Shown here piece after piece: positions 46,301 through 53,887 of a stretch of 64,000 nucleotides of DNA (its first letter is position 1; the number at the start of each line of letters is the position of its first letter). The DNA lies in NCBI GenBank assembly GCA_938024995.1, contig CALJDU010000006.1, positions 209,052 through 273,051 of the forward strand. Reading direction: 5' to 3'. A model generated the notes under the pieces. It saw nothing but the letters and a program-made list of their open reading frames with translations, ran no database searches and was not told the DNA's origin. The stretch comes from an uncultured bacterium. GTDB taxonomy: Bacteria > Myxococcota_A > Polyangia > Polyangiales > Houyiibacteriaceae. A program made the position numbers and the translations under genes.

Positions 46301-48723
46301 ACGACGGGGACCCATGCACCGCCGATAGCTGTGATTCGCGCGGCGGGTGCGTCAACGAGGCGCTGCCGGTGGGCTCACGCTGCGACGCCACGCGTGTTTG
46401 CGACAGCGCCGGTGCGTGTGTCGCGTGCATCGATGATCTCGCGCGCGGTCGAGACACGGGCTGCGTCAGCGCGAGCCCGGTCTGCGACCTGGTCGACGGT
46501 AGCCTCGCCTGCGTTCCCTGCGCCGACGACACCGACGGACGGCTCGACGATGGATGCGGACTCGCGGCTCCGGTGTGCGATGAAGACGCGACCTGCTTGG
46601 CGTGCGAAGACAGCGCACCGGCTGGCTCGACAGACAACGGCTGTGGCCTCGCGGTGCCGGCGTGTGACGAGACCGGCGACGCTCCGGTCTGCGTGGAGTG
46701 CTTGGAGAACGGTGACTGCCCCGGCGGAGCGTGTGTCACGGAGTCCAACACCTGCGTGAGCTGTACCGACGACGCGCCCGCGGGCGGAACCGACACCGGA
46801 TGCACCGACGCCGCGCCGATCTGCTTCGAAGCCATGACCGGTCCGCCGACCTGCGTTCCGTGTGAGGACACCGCCGTGACTGGACGCGACGCGGGCTGCT
46901 CCGACGAGGCTCCGGTTTGCGATACAAGCGAGGTGGTCCCGACCTGCGTGGTCTGTGACGACACGGGCAGCGGTGCTGACGATGGATGCACCGACGCCGC
47001 ACCGATCTGCGATGAACGCGTGGGCGCGGCGACATGCATCGAGTGCGTGACGAGCGCGGACTGCCCCGGCGACGCGCCCGTCTGCAACCCGGCGAGCGAG
47101 TGTGTGCCCGGCTGCGTCACCGACGCCAACTGTGCCGCGACGGCGGCGACCCCGATTTGCGACGAAGCGTCGATGTCGTGCGTGGAGTGTCTCGACGACG
47201 CGGCCTGCGATGGGGACACCCCGGTATGCGACGAGCCCGTGCGGTCCTGCGTTGGCTGCGTGGAAGATGGCGATTGCGACGGGCGCTGCGACATGACGAC
47301 GAATATGTGCGTGGGCTGCCTCGATGATGGGGACTGCCCTGGCGGCGTTTGCGACCCCGCTAGCGACAGTTGTCTTGAGTGCTTGGCCGACGCGGACTGT
47401 CCGGCCGGCAGCACCTGCGGTGAAGACAACGTGTGCGGTCCGCAGTGCCGCTCTGATCTCGACTGCATGATCGCGGCGCCTGCGCTCCCCGTGTGTGACG
47501 AAGGCGACTGCGTGGAGTGTGTCCTGTTCAGTGATTGCGAAGAGGGCGAGGTGTGCACAGGCGACAACACTTGCGCGCCTGAATGCGAGGCCGACGCGGA
47601 CTGTTCCGGCGACCTCGGCGTCTGCCTGGTTGACGCGGGGTACTGCGTCGAGTGCGACGCGGACGCTGGCTGCGAAGGAGACGCGGTGTGCGATCTCGAC
47701 GACTTCACGTGCGCGTCAGGGTGCGAGGAAGACGAGGACTGCGCCGGGGCGGATGAGGTGTGTGACGAGCCCGCGATGATGTGCGTCGAGTGCACCCGCG
47801 ACGAGGAGTGCTTGGCGGTTTGTGACGAGGGCACCAACGCGTGCGTCGATTGCACCGGCGACGACGACTGCGAACGCGGCACCTGTGAAGACAATACCTG
47901 CGTCGGGATGTGCGCCACCGACGAGGACTGCGACGACGCCGCGCGACCGATCTGCGGCGACGCGGGCTCCTGCATCGAGTGCGGCGCGGACATGGACTGC
48001 GATGACGGCGAGATCTGCACGGGCGAGGTGTGCACGCCGGGCTGCCTGAGCGACGACGATTGTTTGGGCGCTGTCTGTGATCCGACGAGCCGACGCTGCG
48101 TCGGTTGCCTCGACGATTCGCACTGCGCGGAAGGCGAGGTCTGCGACCCGATGACGAACACCTGCGCTGCGCAGTGCGGGAGCGACGCCGACTGCGTCGA
48201 GCCTGCGCCGCGCTGCGCCGGCGAAGGCATCTGCGTGGGCTGCCTGTCGGAGGGCGACTGTCCGGTGGACGCGCCTTGGTGTGACGAAGATCGGACGTGT
48301 GTTGGGTGTCGCGATGACGCGGATTGCGACGCGGGTACCTGCGATCCGGAGAGCGCGCTCTGCGTCGAAGACGGCGGCTGCGCGGACGACAGCGCGTGTC
48401 CTGAAGAGACGCCGCTCTGCCGTGACGAGATGTGCGTCGCCTGTACCCGAGACGACCCAGGGGTCTGCGCGGACAGCGAGCTCGGGATGCTCTGCCTCGA
48501 CGATGAGGGAACGCCGCGTTGCGGATGTGATGACGACGCCGACTGCCCGGCGGGCTACGTGTGCACAGAGAGCGGCGAATGCGCGCGACCGATCATGCCG
48601 ATGAGCGACGGGGGGCTCTCCGGAGGTTCCCTTTGCGCGACGCAGCCTGGAGCGCGAGGCTCAACGGCAGCGATCGTGTTTCTCCTGCTCGCGTTCACGT
48701 TCACGCGTCGTCGGGTGCGCTGA
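43321..48723 (+). CDS. giant FG-GAP / Cys-rich surface protein with C-terminal anchor
   Basis: An 1,800-residue exported protein. A signal peptide (about 1-20) is followed by an FG-GAP/VCBS-like propeller (about 60-520) with five or so Ca2+ loops such as DVDADGETE, DFNGDGQAE and DLDGDGRVE. A CARDB-like Ig domain (about 560-690) follows. From about 690 to 1,760 are dozens of short Cys-rich modules of two kinds: C-x-x-C-x-D-T...G-x-D-x-G-C and C-x-x-C-x-x-D-x-D-C. The C-terminus (SLCATQ... transmembrane helix ...TRRRVR) is MYXO-CTERM-like: a Cys, a hydrophobic helix and an Arg cluster. Codon and amino-acid bias is the strongest in the window. Confidence 0.9.
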   Translation: MSRSVVLLASLCFLSATAHAQEGGAAGNCDDLNDNDANGYVDIYDDECRDAVASCSFAPSPPVFSIERAGTYANVEDLFWPVVADVDADGETEIVVAHRSRGRIEILDGATLALESFIAINGDRGDSFAVGNLDSDPELELVTLIHRVNNMLVADLNPATGTWVVNRSTSTAYDCGGNVGSGMGISLADFNGDGQAEIHYGNEIWTVPSDLTTGCANCITKRIDTDSVAGGGAKGCVDLGSGPQGMVSVAADVLSRADCAGSAECDGLELIAAHQVFSVDVMTGAATLRRDMASRGAYRDGFTQAADINGDGVLNIIVHGQSPAGNLYAYEPRTLTLVSQWNLSGGGSHGYSPVAIADVWDEDLADDGDTTNDSVTNVPELIVTRIRRMYAVNVRSATPVWSLTTSDSSGSTSASIYDFNGDGIKEIAYRDTTQFRVMYGGPTAGGLAPVGVDANRNYRAISCPSPTMNEGPTIADLDGDGRVEIATTCNFTFTIFESDTWRSARPVWTQSIFTPHTINDDGEIYPVPQNTLANIPSGSTARPLNVSLTQLSVDDLSGTEPGRVPAIDVRATDARVVATDCGSGRVTAHVTIANEGAATATGALPIAFYLGDPGLGGTLVSTRALATGAVTGGTLPLAPGSSVSLSFSLTGVPAGTRVFMSLNDDGTGAARPSVVEPECDITDNLTDAGVCGPDDLCVDDMPAGAVDTGCNMATPACDVAASPSVCVECVDAGDCADGVCDPMTGSCATCVDSSMAAMVDDGCTPAAPICADEVCAPCVDTLGGGGVDLGCDASAPLCTGTGAAATCLPCTDTAAGSAIDDGCTGVSPICSGAGAGAMCVGCIDTGAAVDLGCSASIPVCDSGMCVACVDTGSGVDSGCSPVAPVCDGTGCVPCEDTMAGAGQDDGCDVGAPLCAGSGSAARCLACEDTGEAVTDLGCGGGAPVCAEGATNICVPCEDSAAMGTDFGCSAEQPLCDDRGATPICVACVDDGTCDDGDPCTADSCDSRGGCVNEALPVGSRCDATRVCDSAGACVACIDDLARGRDTGCVSASPVCDLVDGSLACVPCADDTDGRLDDGCGLAAPVCDEDATCLACEDSAPAGSTDNGCGLAVPACDETGDAPVCVECLENGDCPGGACVTESNTCVSCTDDAPAGGTDTGCTDAAPICFEAMTGPPTCVPCEDTAVTGRDAGCSDEAPVCDTSEVVPTCVVCDDTGSGADDGCTDAAPICDERVGAATCIECVTSADCPGDAPVCNPASECVPGCVTDANCAATAATPICDEASMSCVECLDDAACDGDTPVCDEPVRSCVGCVEDGDCDGRCDMTTNMCVGCLDDGDCPGGVCDPASDSCLECLADADCPAGSTCGEDNVCGPQCRSDLDCMIAAPALPVCDEGDCVECVLFSDCEEGEVCTGDNTCAPECEADADCSGDLGVCLVDAGYCVECDADAGCEGDAVCDLDDFTCASGCEEDEDCAGADEVCDEPAMMCVECTRDEECLAVCDEGTNACVDCTGDDDCERGTCEDNTCVGMCATDEDCDDAARPICGDAGSCIECGADMDCDDGEICTGEVCTPGCLSDDDCLGAVCDPTSRRCVGCLDDSHCAEGEVCDPMTNTCAAQCGSDADCVEPAPRCAGEGICVGCLSEGDCPVDAPWCDEDRTCVGCRDDADCDAGTCDPESALCVEDGGCADDSACPEETPLCRDEMCVACTRDDPGVCADSELGMLCLDDEGTPRCGCDDDADCPAGYVCTESGECARPIMPMSDGGLSGGSLCATQPGARGSTAAIVFLLLAFTFTRRRVR

Positions 48724-48925
48724 ACACGAGTCGCTCTCAGTGACGAAGCGGGCCGCGATGTACCCGCGACCCTTAACCCGATAGGCGCCCGAGCGGGTGC
48801 ACCCGTCCACTGCCAGCACGTTCACCAGGTGATTTCCGGCTTGCCAGTTGTTTGAGGCGACGCGACGCGGTCTGCTAACCTTTCGGTGTACGGCTCCCCG
48901 TGCTGGGGGGTTGTTCGGTAGACTT

Positions 48926-51811
48926 TTGGACGACTCCGCGCAGACCTTCGGCGATTACGAAATCGTTCGACGACTTGGGGTAGGGGGAATGGCTGAGACC
49001 TTCTCCGCGATCCGTCGAGGTCCAGGTGCGTTCGAGCAGCACGTTTGTCTCAAACGTGTGCTCCCCGCCTTCAGTCAGGACCCGAAGTTCGTCGACCAGT
49101 TCCAACACGAGGCGAGGCTCGCGGCCGCGCTTCGTCACAGCAACATCGTCGGCGTCGTCGACTTCGGTGACGTGCGCGGTGAGCACTACATGGCGCTGGA
49201 GCTCGTGGACGGAGCGGATCTGAAAGAGGTGCTTCGCTCCCGAGAAGCGCGCACCCTCGATCCAGAGCTGGTCGCGCTTATCGCGCTCGATCTCGCTTAC
49301 GCGCTCGACTATGCGCACAACGCGATTGTTCATGGGATGGCGGGCGTCGTGCATCGCGACGTCTCTCCGTCAAACGTCCTGATCAGTCGGCAAGGGCAAG
49401 TGAAGCTCGCTGACTTCGGCGTCGCGAAAGCGATGAGCAACGCGGCCGCGACCGCGAGCAATATGCTCAAGGGGAAGATCCCCTATATGGCGCCGGAGCA
49501 GATGCAGGGCCGCCGCACGGATGGACGTTCGGATCTGTTCTCTCTCGGCGTGATGCTCTTCGAGATGCTGGTCGGGGTGCGCCCGTATGACGGCAAGCAC
49601 GACGTCGAGACGATGACGCGAGTGCTCGCTGGCGATCGTCGTGAGCTCGCCCCGCTCGCGCCGCATGTCTCCGAGTCGCTCTGCAACACCGTCGAGCGCC
49701 TTATCGAGCCGGACGCCGACAAGCGGATCCAGAGCGCTTCGGAGCTGATCGACCATCTCGCACCAGACGTTCCTAAGCGACGGAAACGGCGCGAGCTCGC
49801 CGGGATGGTCACGCAGGTATCGGCGGCGCGTTCACGTCCGCCCAAGGGGATCTCGCGTCGGGCGAGCCGGACCCTGACCGATCCTTCCTATCGCTCCACG
49901 CGAGGGGGCGAGCGTCCCACCAAGTCGATGGGCGAGCGACCGATCGGGGAGCGCGCGACCCCAATGGTCGCGGACCTCCGCTCACTTCAGCAGACCGTCC
50001 CTGGAACGGCGGCCGCGCTCATCGCCCAAGCCGCCGCGGACCCCGACCTCTCTCCCGCGACCCTGATTTCCCAGATGATGCCGAAGTTCCAAGAGCATCA
50101 AGAGGCGCAGCGCGCGCTCGCCCCTGTGAACGAGGAGCCGCGGCCGACGCGCCCACCCGTCCTCTTTGATACCAGCGCGAGGACCGATAAGAAGATTGAT
50201 CCGCCGCTCGTCATCGCGACCGCGCACCAACCGGTCAGCGCGAACGAAGTTGAGGAGTACGACGAGGCGCTCGACGATCACGCATCCACGCGGGTGGATG
50301 AACCGATCTCCGACATCGTGAAGGTCGACACGGGGAGGTCGAGCCAGAGCATGGGCGCGCGTCAGCGCAAGACCGATCCCCTCGCGCAGAAGATGGTGGA
50401 CCCGATTCCGGGCGTCATACGCGCGGACGCGATCAAAGAGCTCCACGACGAGACGGCTGACGCCGTCACGTCGATACCGAAGGCTGAGGCGGCCGAACCG
50501 AAGACGGCCGAACCGAAGATGGCCGAACCGAAGACGGCCGAACCGAAGACGGCCGCAACGAAGACAGCCGCAACGAAGACAAAAGCGGGAACCGAACCGC
50601 CCGCGCCGAGCGCGACGGCCAGGACGTCGCGTCGTCGCCGTAAGTCGCGCGAGAAGACCGCGGCTTACGTCTCTCAGCCGCCGAAGCTCCCCAAGGCTGC
50701 GCCGAAGCAGACGATGCAAATGTTTCAGCTGTCGTCGGAGGCGAGAGATCGCGTCGCGGACAACGTCGGCGTTCCAGATGTCGAACCGCCGCGTGAGCAA
50801 GGGCCTCGCGTGCGTACCAAGAGCGGCCAGACGTGGGAGAGCGGACCCCCATCGTCGCCTGCGTTCACCGCCGAGGTGGATGATGCTGAGGCAGCGGCCT
50901 CGATGGCGAAGAGCTTCGACCAGACCGAGCCGGGCACAAAGTCGAAGACCCTGCCCCGTCCGTCGGCGTCCGTTGAAGTGGATCCCAAGATCACAGCAGC
51001 TGCGGCCGCTTCGGTCGTCGCCGCGCCCGCGGTGAAACCGTCCGAACCCAAGCCGCGGGTGGCCGCGCTCGACCAAACGACCGATCGAACCGACGTCGTG
51101 ACCCACGATGACGAGGGCGCGTCGTGGGTCCCGTACATACTCGCTGCCATCGTGCTCCTCCTCGGCGTCTACGGGTTGTATTCGCTGATGTCAGGTGGCG
51201 AGAGTGCTCAGCGCGGGACAACAAACGGCAGCTCGATGCGCGCCGGGATGACCGAAACGAACAGCGGGACGCGTACGGCGTCGATGAGCGGAACGGCCGC
51301 GATATCAACCACCGCGATGTCGACCACCGCGATGTCTCCATCCACAACGGCGATGGATTCCACCGCGACCGATTCCACCGCGACCGACTCCACCGCGACG
51401 GATTCTGTAGTGCGAGCATCGGGCGATCCGCAGCGCACCACGACGCTTCGTGAAGGTACCGGAGCCGCCACGACGTCCGACTCCGACGCCACTGCCATGG
51501 CCTCCACCATCGCCTCCACCATGACCTCCACCGTGGAAGCCGAGACGTCCGCGATGACCGCTGCCGAGACGAGCGAGATGAGCACGGACCGAAGCGAGAT
51601 GAACGAGCTCGGCAGCATCCGCGTGACCGTGGTTCCGTGGGGCCGCGTCTGGGTCGACGGTCGACTTCGCGGCCGCGCACCGCGGAGCATCCGGCTCGGG
51701 CCCGGCACGCACCTGGTTCAGGTTGGCTACGACCGACCCATGCTGGATCGCACCATTCGGCTCCGCGCCGGTCAGCGACGCAGCATCGAGCTCGAGCTCC
51801 CGAGCCGCTAA
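48926..51811 (+). CDS. transmembrane Ser/Thr kinase with C-terminal PEGA domain
   Basis: A 961-residue kinase if the TTG at 48926 is used; the frame runs back to a TTG at 48848 with no start well supported. Kinase motifs: LGVGGMAETF, Lys 43 in CLKR, HRDVSPSN (Asp 145), DFG (Asp 163), APEQ. A long disordered linker contains AEPKT repeats (about 515-550) and then a transmembrane helix (about 735-755, PYILAAIVLLLGVYGLYSL). The periplasmic part has Ser/Thr/Asp repeats (about 792-832) and a PEGA domain (about 895-961). The 'HRDVSPSN' loop is a frequent myxobacterial variant. It is 20 bp from a second PEGA gene. Confidence 0.9.
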   Translation: MDDSAQTFGDYEIVRRLGVGGMAETFSAIRRGPGAFEQHVCLKRVLPAFSQDPKFVDQFQHEARLAAALRHSNIVGVVDFGDVRGEHYMALELVDGADLKEVLRSREARTLDPELVALIALDLAYALDYAHNAIVHGMAGVVHRDVSPSNVLISRQGQVKLADFGVAKAMSNAAATASNMLKGKIPYMAPEQMQGRRTDGRSDLFSLGVMLFEMLVGVRPYDGKHDVETMTRVLAGDRRELAPLAPHVSESLCNTVERLIEPDADKRIQSASELIDHLAPDVPKRRKRRELAGMVTQVSAARSRPPKGISRRASRTLTDPSYRSTRGGERPTKSMGERPIGERATPMVADLRSLQQTVPGTAAALIAQAAADPDLSPATLISQMMPKFQEHQEAQRALAPVNEEPRPTRPPVLFDTSARTDKKIDPPLVIATAHQPVSANEVEEYDEALDDHASTRVDEPISDIVKVDTGRSSQSMGARQRKTDPLAQKMVDPIPGVIRADAIKELHDETADAVTSIPKAEAAEPKTAEPKMAEPKTAEPKTAATKTAATKTKAGTEPPAPSATARTSRRRRKSREKTAAYVSQPPKLPKAAPKQTMQMFQLSSEARDRVADNVGVPDVEPPREQGPRVRTKSGQTWESGPPSSPAFTAEVDDAEAAASMAKSFDQTEPGTKSKTLPRPSASVEVDPKITAAAAASVVAAPAVKPSEPKPRVAALDQTTDRTDVVTHDDEGASWVPYILAAIVLLLGVYGLYSLMSGGESAQRGTTNGSSMRAGMTETNSGTRTASMSGTAAISTTAMSTTAMSPSTTAMDSTATDSTATDSTATDSVVRASGDPQRTTTLREGTGAATTSDSDATAMASTIASTMTSTVEAETSAMTAAETSEMSTDRSEMNELGSIRVTVVPWGRVWVDGRLRGRAPRSIRLGPGTHLVQVGYDRPMLDRTIRLRAGQRRSIELELPSR

Positions 51812-51831
51812 TCAACGGACTGCAAAAGACC

Positions 51832-53559
51832 ATGCGACAACCCCAACGTTTCGCGCGCTCAGCGCTGCTCCTCCTCGTGAGCGCGCTCTCTGTCCCGATG
51901 GTCTCGCGGCCAGCGAACGCACAAGGCCGCGCGGCCGTTGTCGTCGTCGGCGTGACGGAGTCTTCAGTGGCCGAGGCAGAGGCGGACGCGCTTCGGGCTG
52001 CGCTGACAGAACAAGGCGTGAGCGTCGTGACGCCCGCCGAGCTCCGAGACGCGTACGCGTTGACGGGCACGCCTCCCGCGCAGGTCTCCGCCGCGGAGCT
52101 GGCCGAGCTTCGCGCGAATCGTGATGAAGCGGTTCGCGCGCTGGCACGCGGACGCGCAGAAGTCGCTCGGGAGCGGATCGCGGGCACCCTCGACTTCTTG
52201 ACGGAGCACATTGAGTCGCTCGCCCGTACCGAAGAGGGCGCCACGGAAGCGCTCGACCATTGCTTGACCGTGGTCCGCGCGCTTGAGCGCCGACGCCGTC
52301 GGATGCGCGCCGCCGTGACGCGCTGTCGTCAGCTCTTCCCCAACGCCGTCGTGGAAGGCAACGCCCATCCTCCCGAGATCCGCCGCGCGTTCGCGCGGAC
52401 CATCGACACACCTCGATTCGCGGTCATCGTCCGAGGCGAGCGTGACGGCTGCCGCGTGCGCGTGAACGGCCGACCGATGGGAGAGACGCCCGCGACCGTC
52501 GAGCTTCCGGCCGGCCCCCATCGCGCGCAGGTCGAGTGCGATGATCAAGTCGGTCGCGTGCATCTTCTCGAGGTGGACGAAGAGCCGGTCGACTACACCG
52601 CGCGCGCCCCCGTCGCGTCGGTCCGCGAGACGCCCGACGTGACGTTGCGCTATCTCCGATGGGATGAACTCGACCGCCGGATCGCAGACGCTTCCCAGCT
52701 CGGCGCGGTCACTGGCGTCGGGTCGATCTATCTCGTGAGCGAGGCCAACGGGCAGGTCACGGTCGAGCGGATCGAAGAGACTCGTTTGCGCTCGAGCCAG
52801 AGCTACGCACCTCAGGACGAGGCGCGCGTTGCCGCGTTCGCGTCGCTCGACAATCCGGCCGCGACCGCTGGTTCAAACGTCAGCGCGGTGAGCGAAGGAA
52901 CGAACAGCACCGGCGACGTGACCGCTGCAGCGGACACGACGAGCGGAGGCGCGCTCACCGAAGCGGACGTCACAGCGACGGGTGAGCCGACGATCGGACC
53001 AACGCGTCCTGAGCGAACCGCGCGGCGGATCCCGTCACGTGGCCGAACGTTAGGGTTCATTGGTCTCGCGTTGAGCGCCGGCGCGATCGGCGGCGCGGTC
53101 GGCTTTTTCATGCGCCAAGGCTCGCTCGGCGATGAGTACGCCTCGACCGTTCCGAACAGCACGGACTTCCTTCCGCGTCAGCGCGATTTCCGAAACGCGC
53201 GCGTCCCGGTCTACGCGTTGGCAGGTGCCGGCGCCGGCATCGGCATGCTCTCGGTGATGTTGGCGCTGCCACGCGTCTCCCGGATCCCGTGGTGGTCGTG
53301 GCTCGTTGGAGGAGTGGGCGTCGGTCTGGCGATCGCTGGGGGCGTGTTCATCGGAATCGCGGACGACTGCGGAAACCTCGCTGTGGACCGCGTGAGCTGT
53401 GTCGCCCGTCAGGACGACGTGAGCCTCGGAGCGATCCTAATGCTCAGCGCGTTACCGTTCCTCACGGTCCCGATTCAGTTCCTCATTCAGCGCCGTCTCC
53501 CCGAGAGCACAAGCTTGAGTATCGGTCCGCAGGGCGTTTCGCTCACGACACGCTTCTAG
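51832..53559 (+). CDS. PEGA-domain membrane protein, partner of the kinase
   Basis: A 575-residue protein: signal peptide to about 31 (VSRPANA|QG); helical periplasmic region (about 40-185); a PEGA domain (about 198-255, RFAVIVRGERDGCRVRVNGRPMGETPATV); a Ser/Thr linker; and about four hydrophobic helices (about 400-555, GFIGLALSAGAIGGAVGFFM, IPWWSWLVGGVGVGLAIAGGVFIGI). An ATG 20 bp after the kinase stop, with a shared PEGA domain, supports co-transcription and co-function at the cell envelope. The frame extends upstream inside the kinase; the ATG at 51832 is chosen for its signal peptide. Confidence 0.85.
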   Translation: MRQPQRFARSALLLLVSALSVPMVSRPANAQGRAAVVVVGVTESSVAEAEADALRAALTEQGVSVVTPAELRDAYALTGTPPAQVSAAELAELRANRDEAVRALARGRAEVARERIAGTLDFLTEHIESLARTEEGATEALDHCLTVVRALERRRRRMRAAVTRCRQLFPNAVVEGNAHPPEIRRAFARTIDTPRFAVIVRGERDGCRVRVNGRPMGETPATVELPAGPHRAQVECDDQVGRVHLLEVDEEPVDYTARAPVASVRETPDVTLRYLRWDELDRRIADASQLGAVTGVGSIYLVSEANGQVTVERIEETRLRSSQSYAPQDEARVAAFASLDNPAATAGSNVSAVSEGTNSTGDVTAAADTTSGGALTEADVTATGEPTIGPTRPERTARRIPSRGRTLGFIGLALSAGAIGGAVGFFMRQGSLGDEYASTVPNSTDFLPRQRDFRNARVPVYALAGAGAGIGMLSVMLALPRVSRIPWWSWLVGGVGVGLAIAGGVFIGIADDCGNLAVDRVSCVARQDDVSLGAILMLSALPFLTVPIQFLIQRRLPESTSLSIGPQGVSLTTRF

Positions 53560-53887
53560 AGCTTGGTCACAACCGCTCCGCGCGAGCTCCAACAAATTGG
53601 GTGGCTCCCGAATACGTGGGAGGTGATCCGCGGGGAAGGGTCTCGGCGCGCGCGCGTACATGGTCGTGTTTGGGAGTGGTCCTTTCACGATCTGTCGTGA
53701 CTGCTCTTGACCACAATCTCTTTGCTTGATCCGCGGAGCTAATCGTTGATTCGCTCAACTCTCGGTTGCTAGCTTCTCAGCCCCCTACAGCATCTCGACG
53801 TTCTCGATCTCCTCGCTGAACGCCGAACGGAAGACACGCTCCGCCACGTGTCCATGTCTTGATGCACTCAATCTTCATGAGGTCCCC
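53560..53887. promoter_or_regulatory. 328-bp spacer before the giant repeat-protein operon
   Basis: No gene is supported. The spacer has a small stem (CTCCC at 53605-53609, GGGAG at 53618-53622) and a direct repeat TGATCCGCGG at 53624-53633 and 53726-53735, about 102 bp apart. It must contain the promoter of the operon starting at 53888. GAGGT lies just before the ATG. Confidence 0.45.

Noticed and set aside
45144..48230. 1,028-codon minus-strand frame inside the giant Cys-rich gene
   Set aside because: Composition is Ser/Thr/Pro/His monotony from the complement of Cys/Asp codons, with no start signals. The plus strand shows ordered Cys modules.
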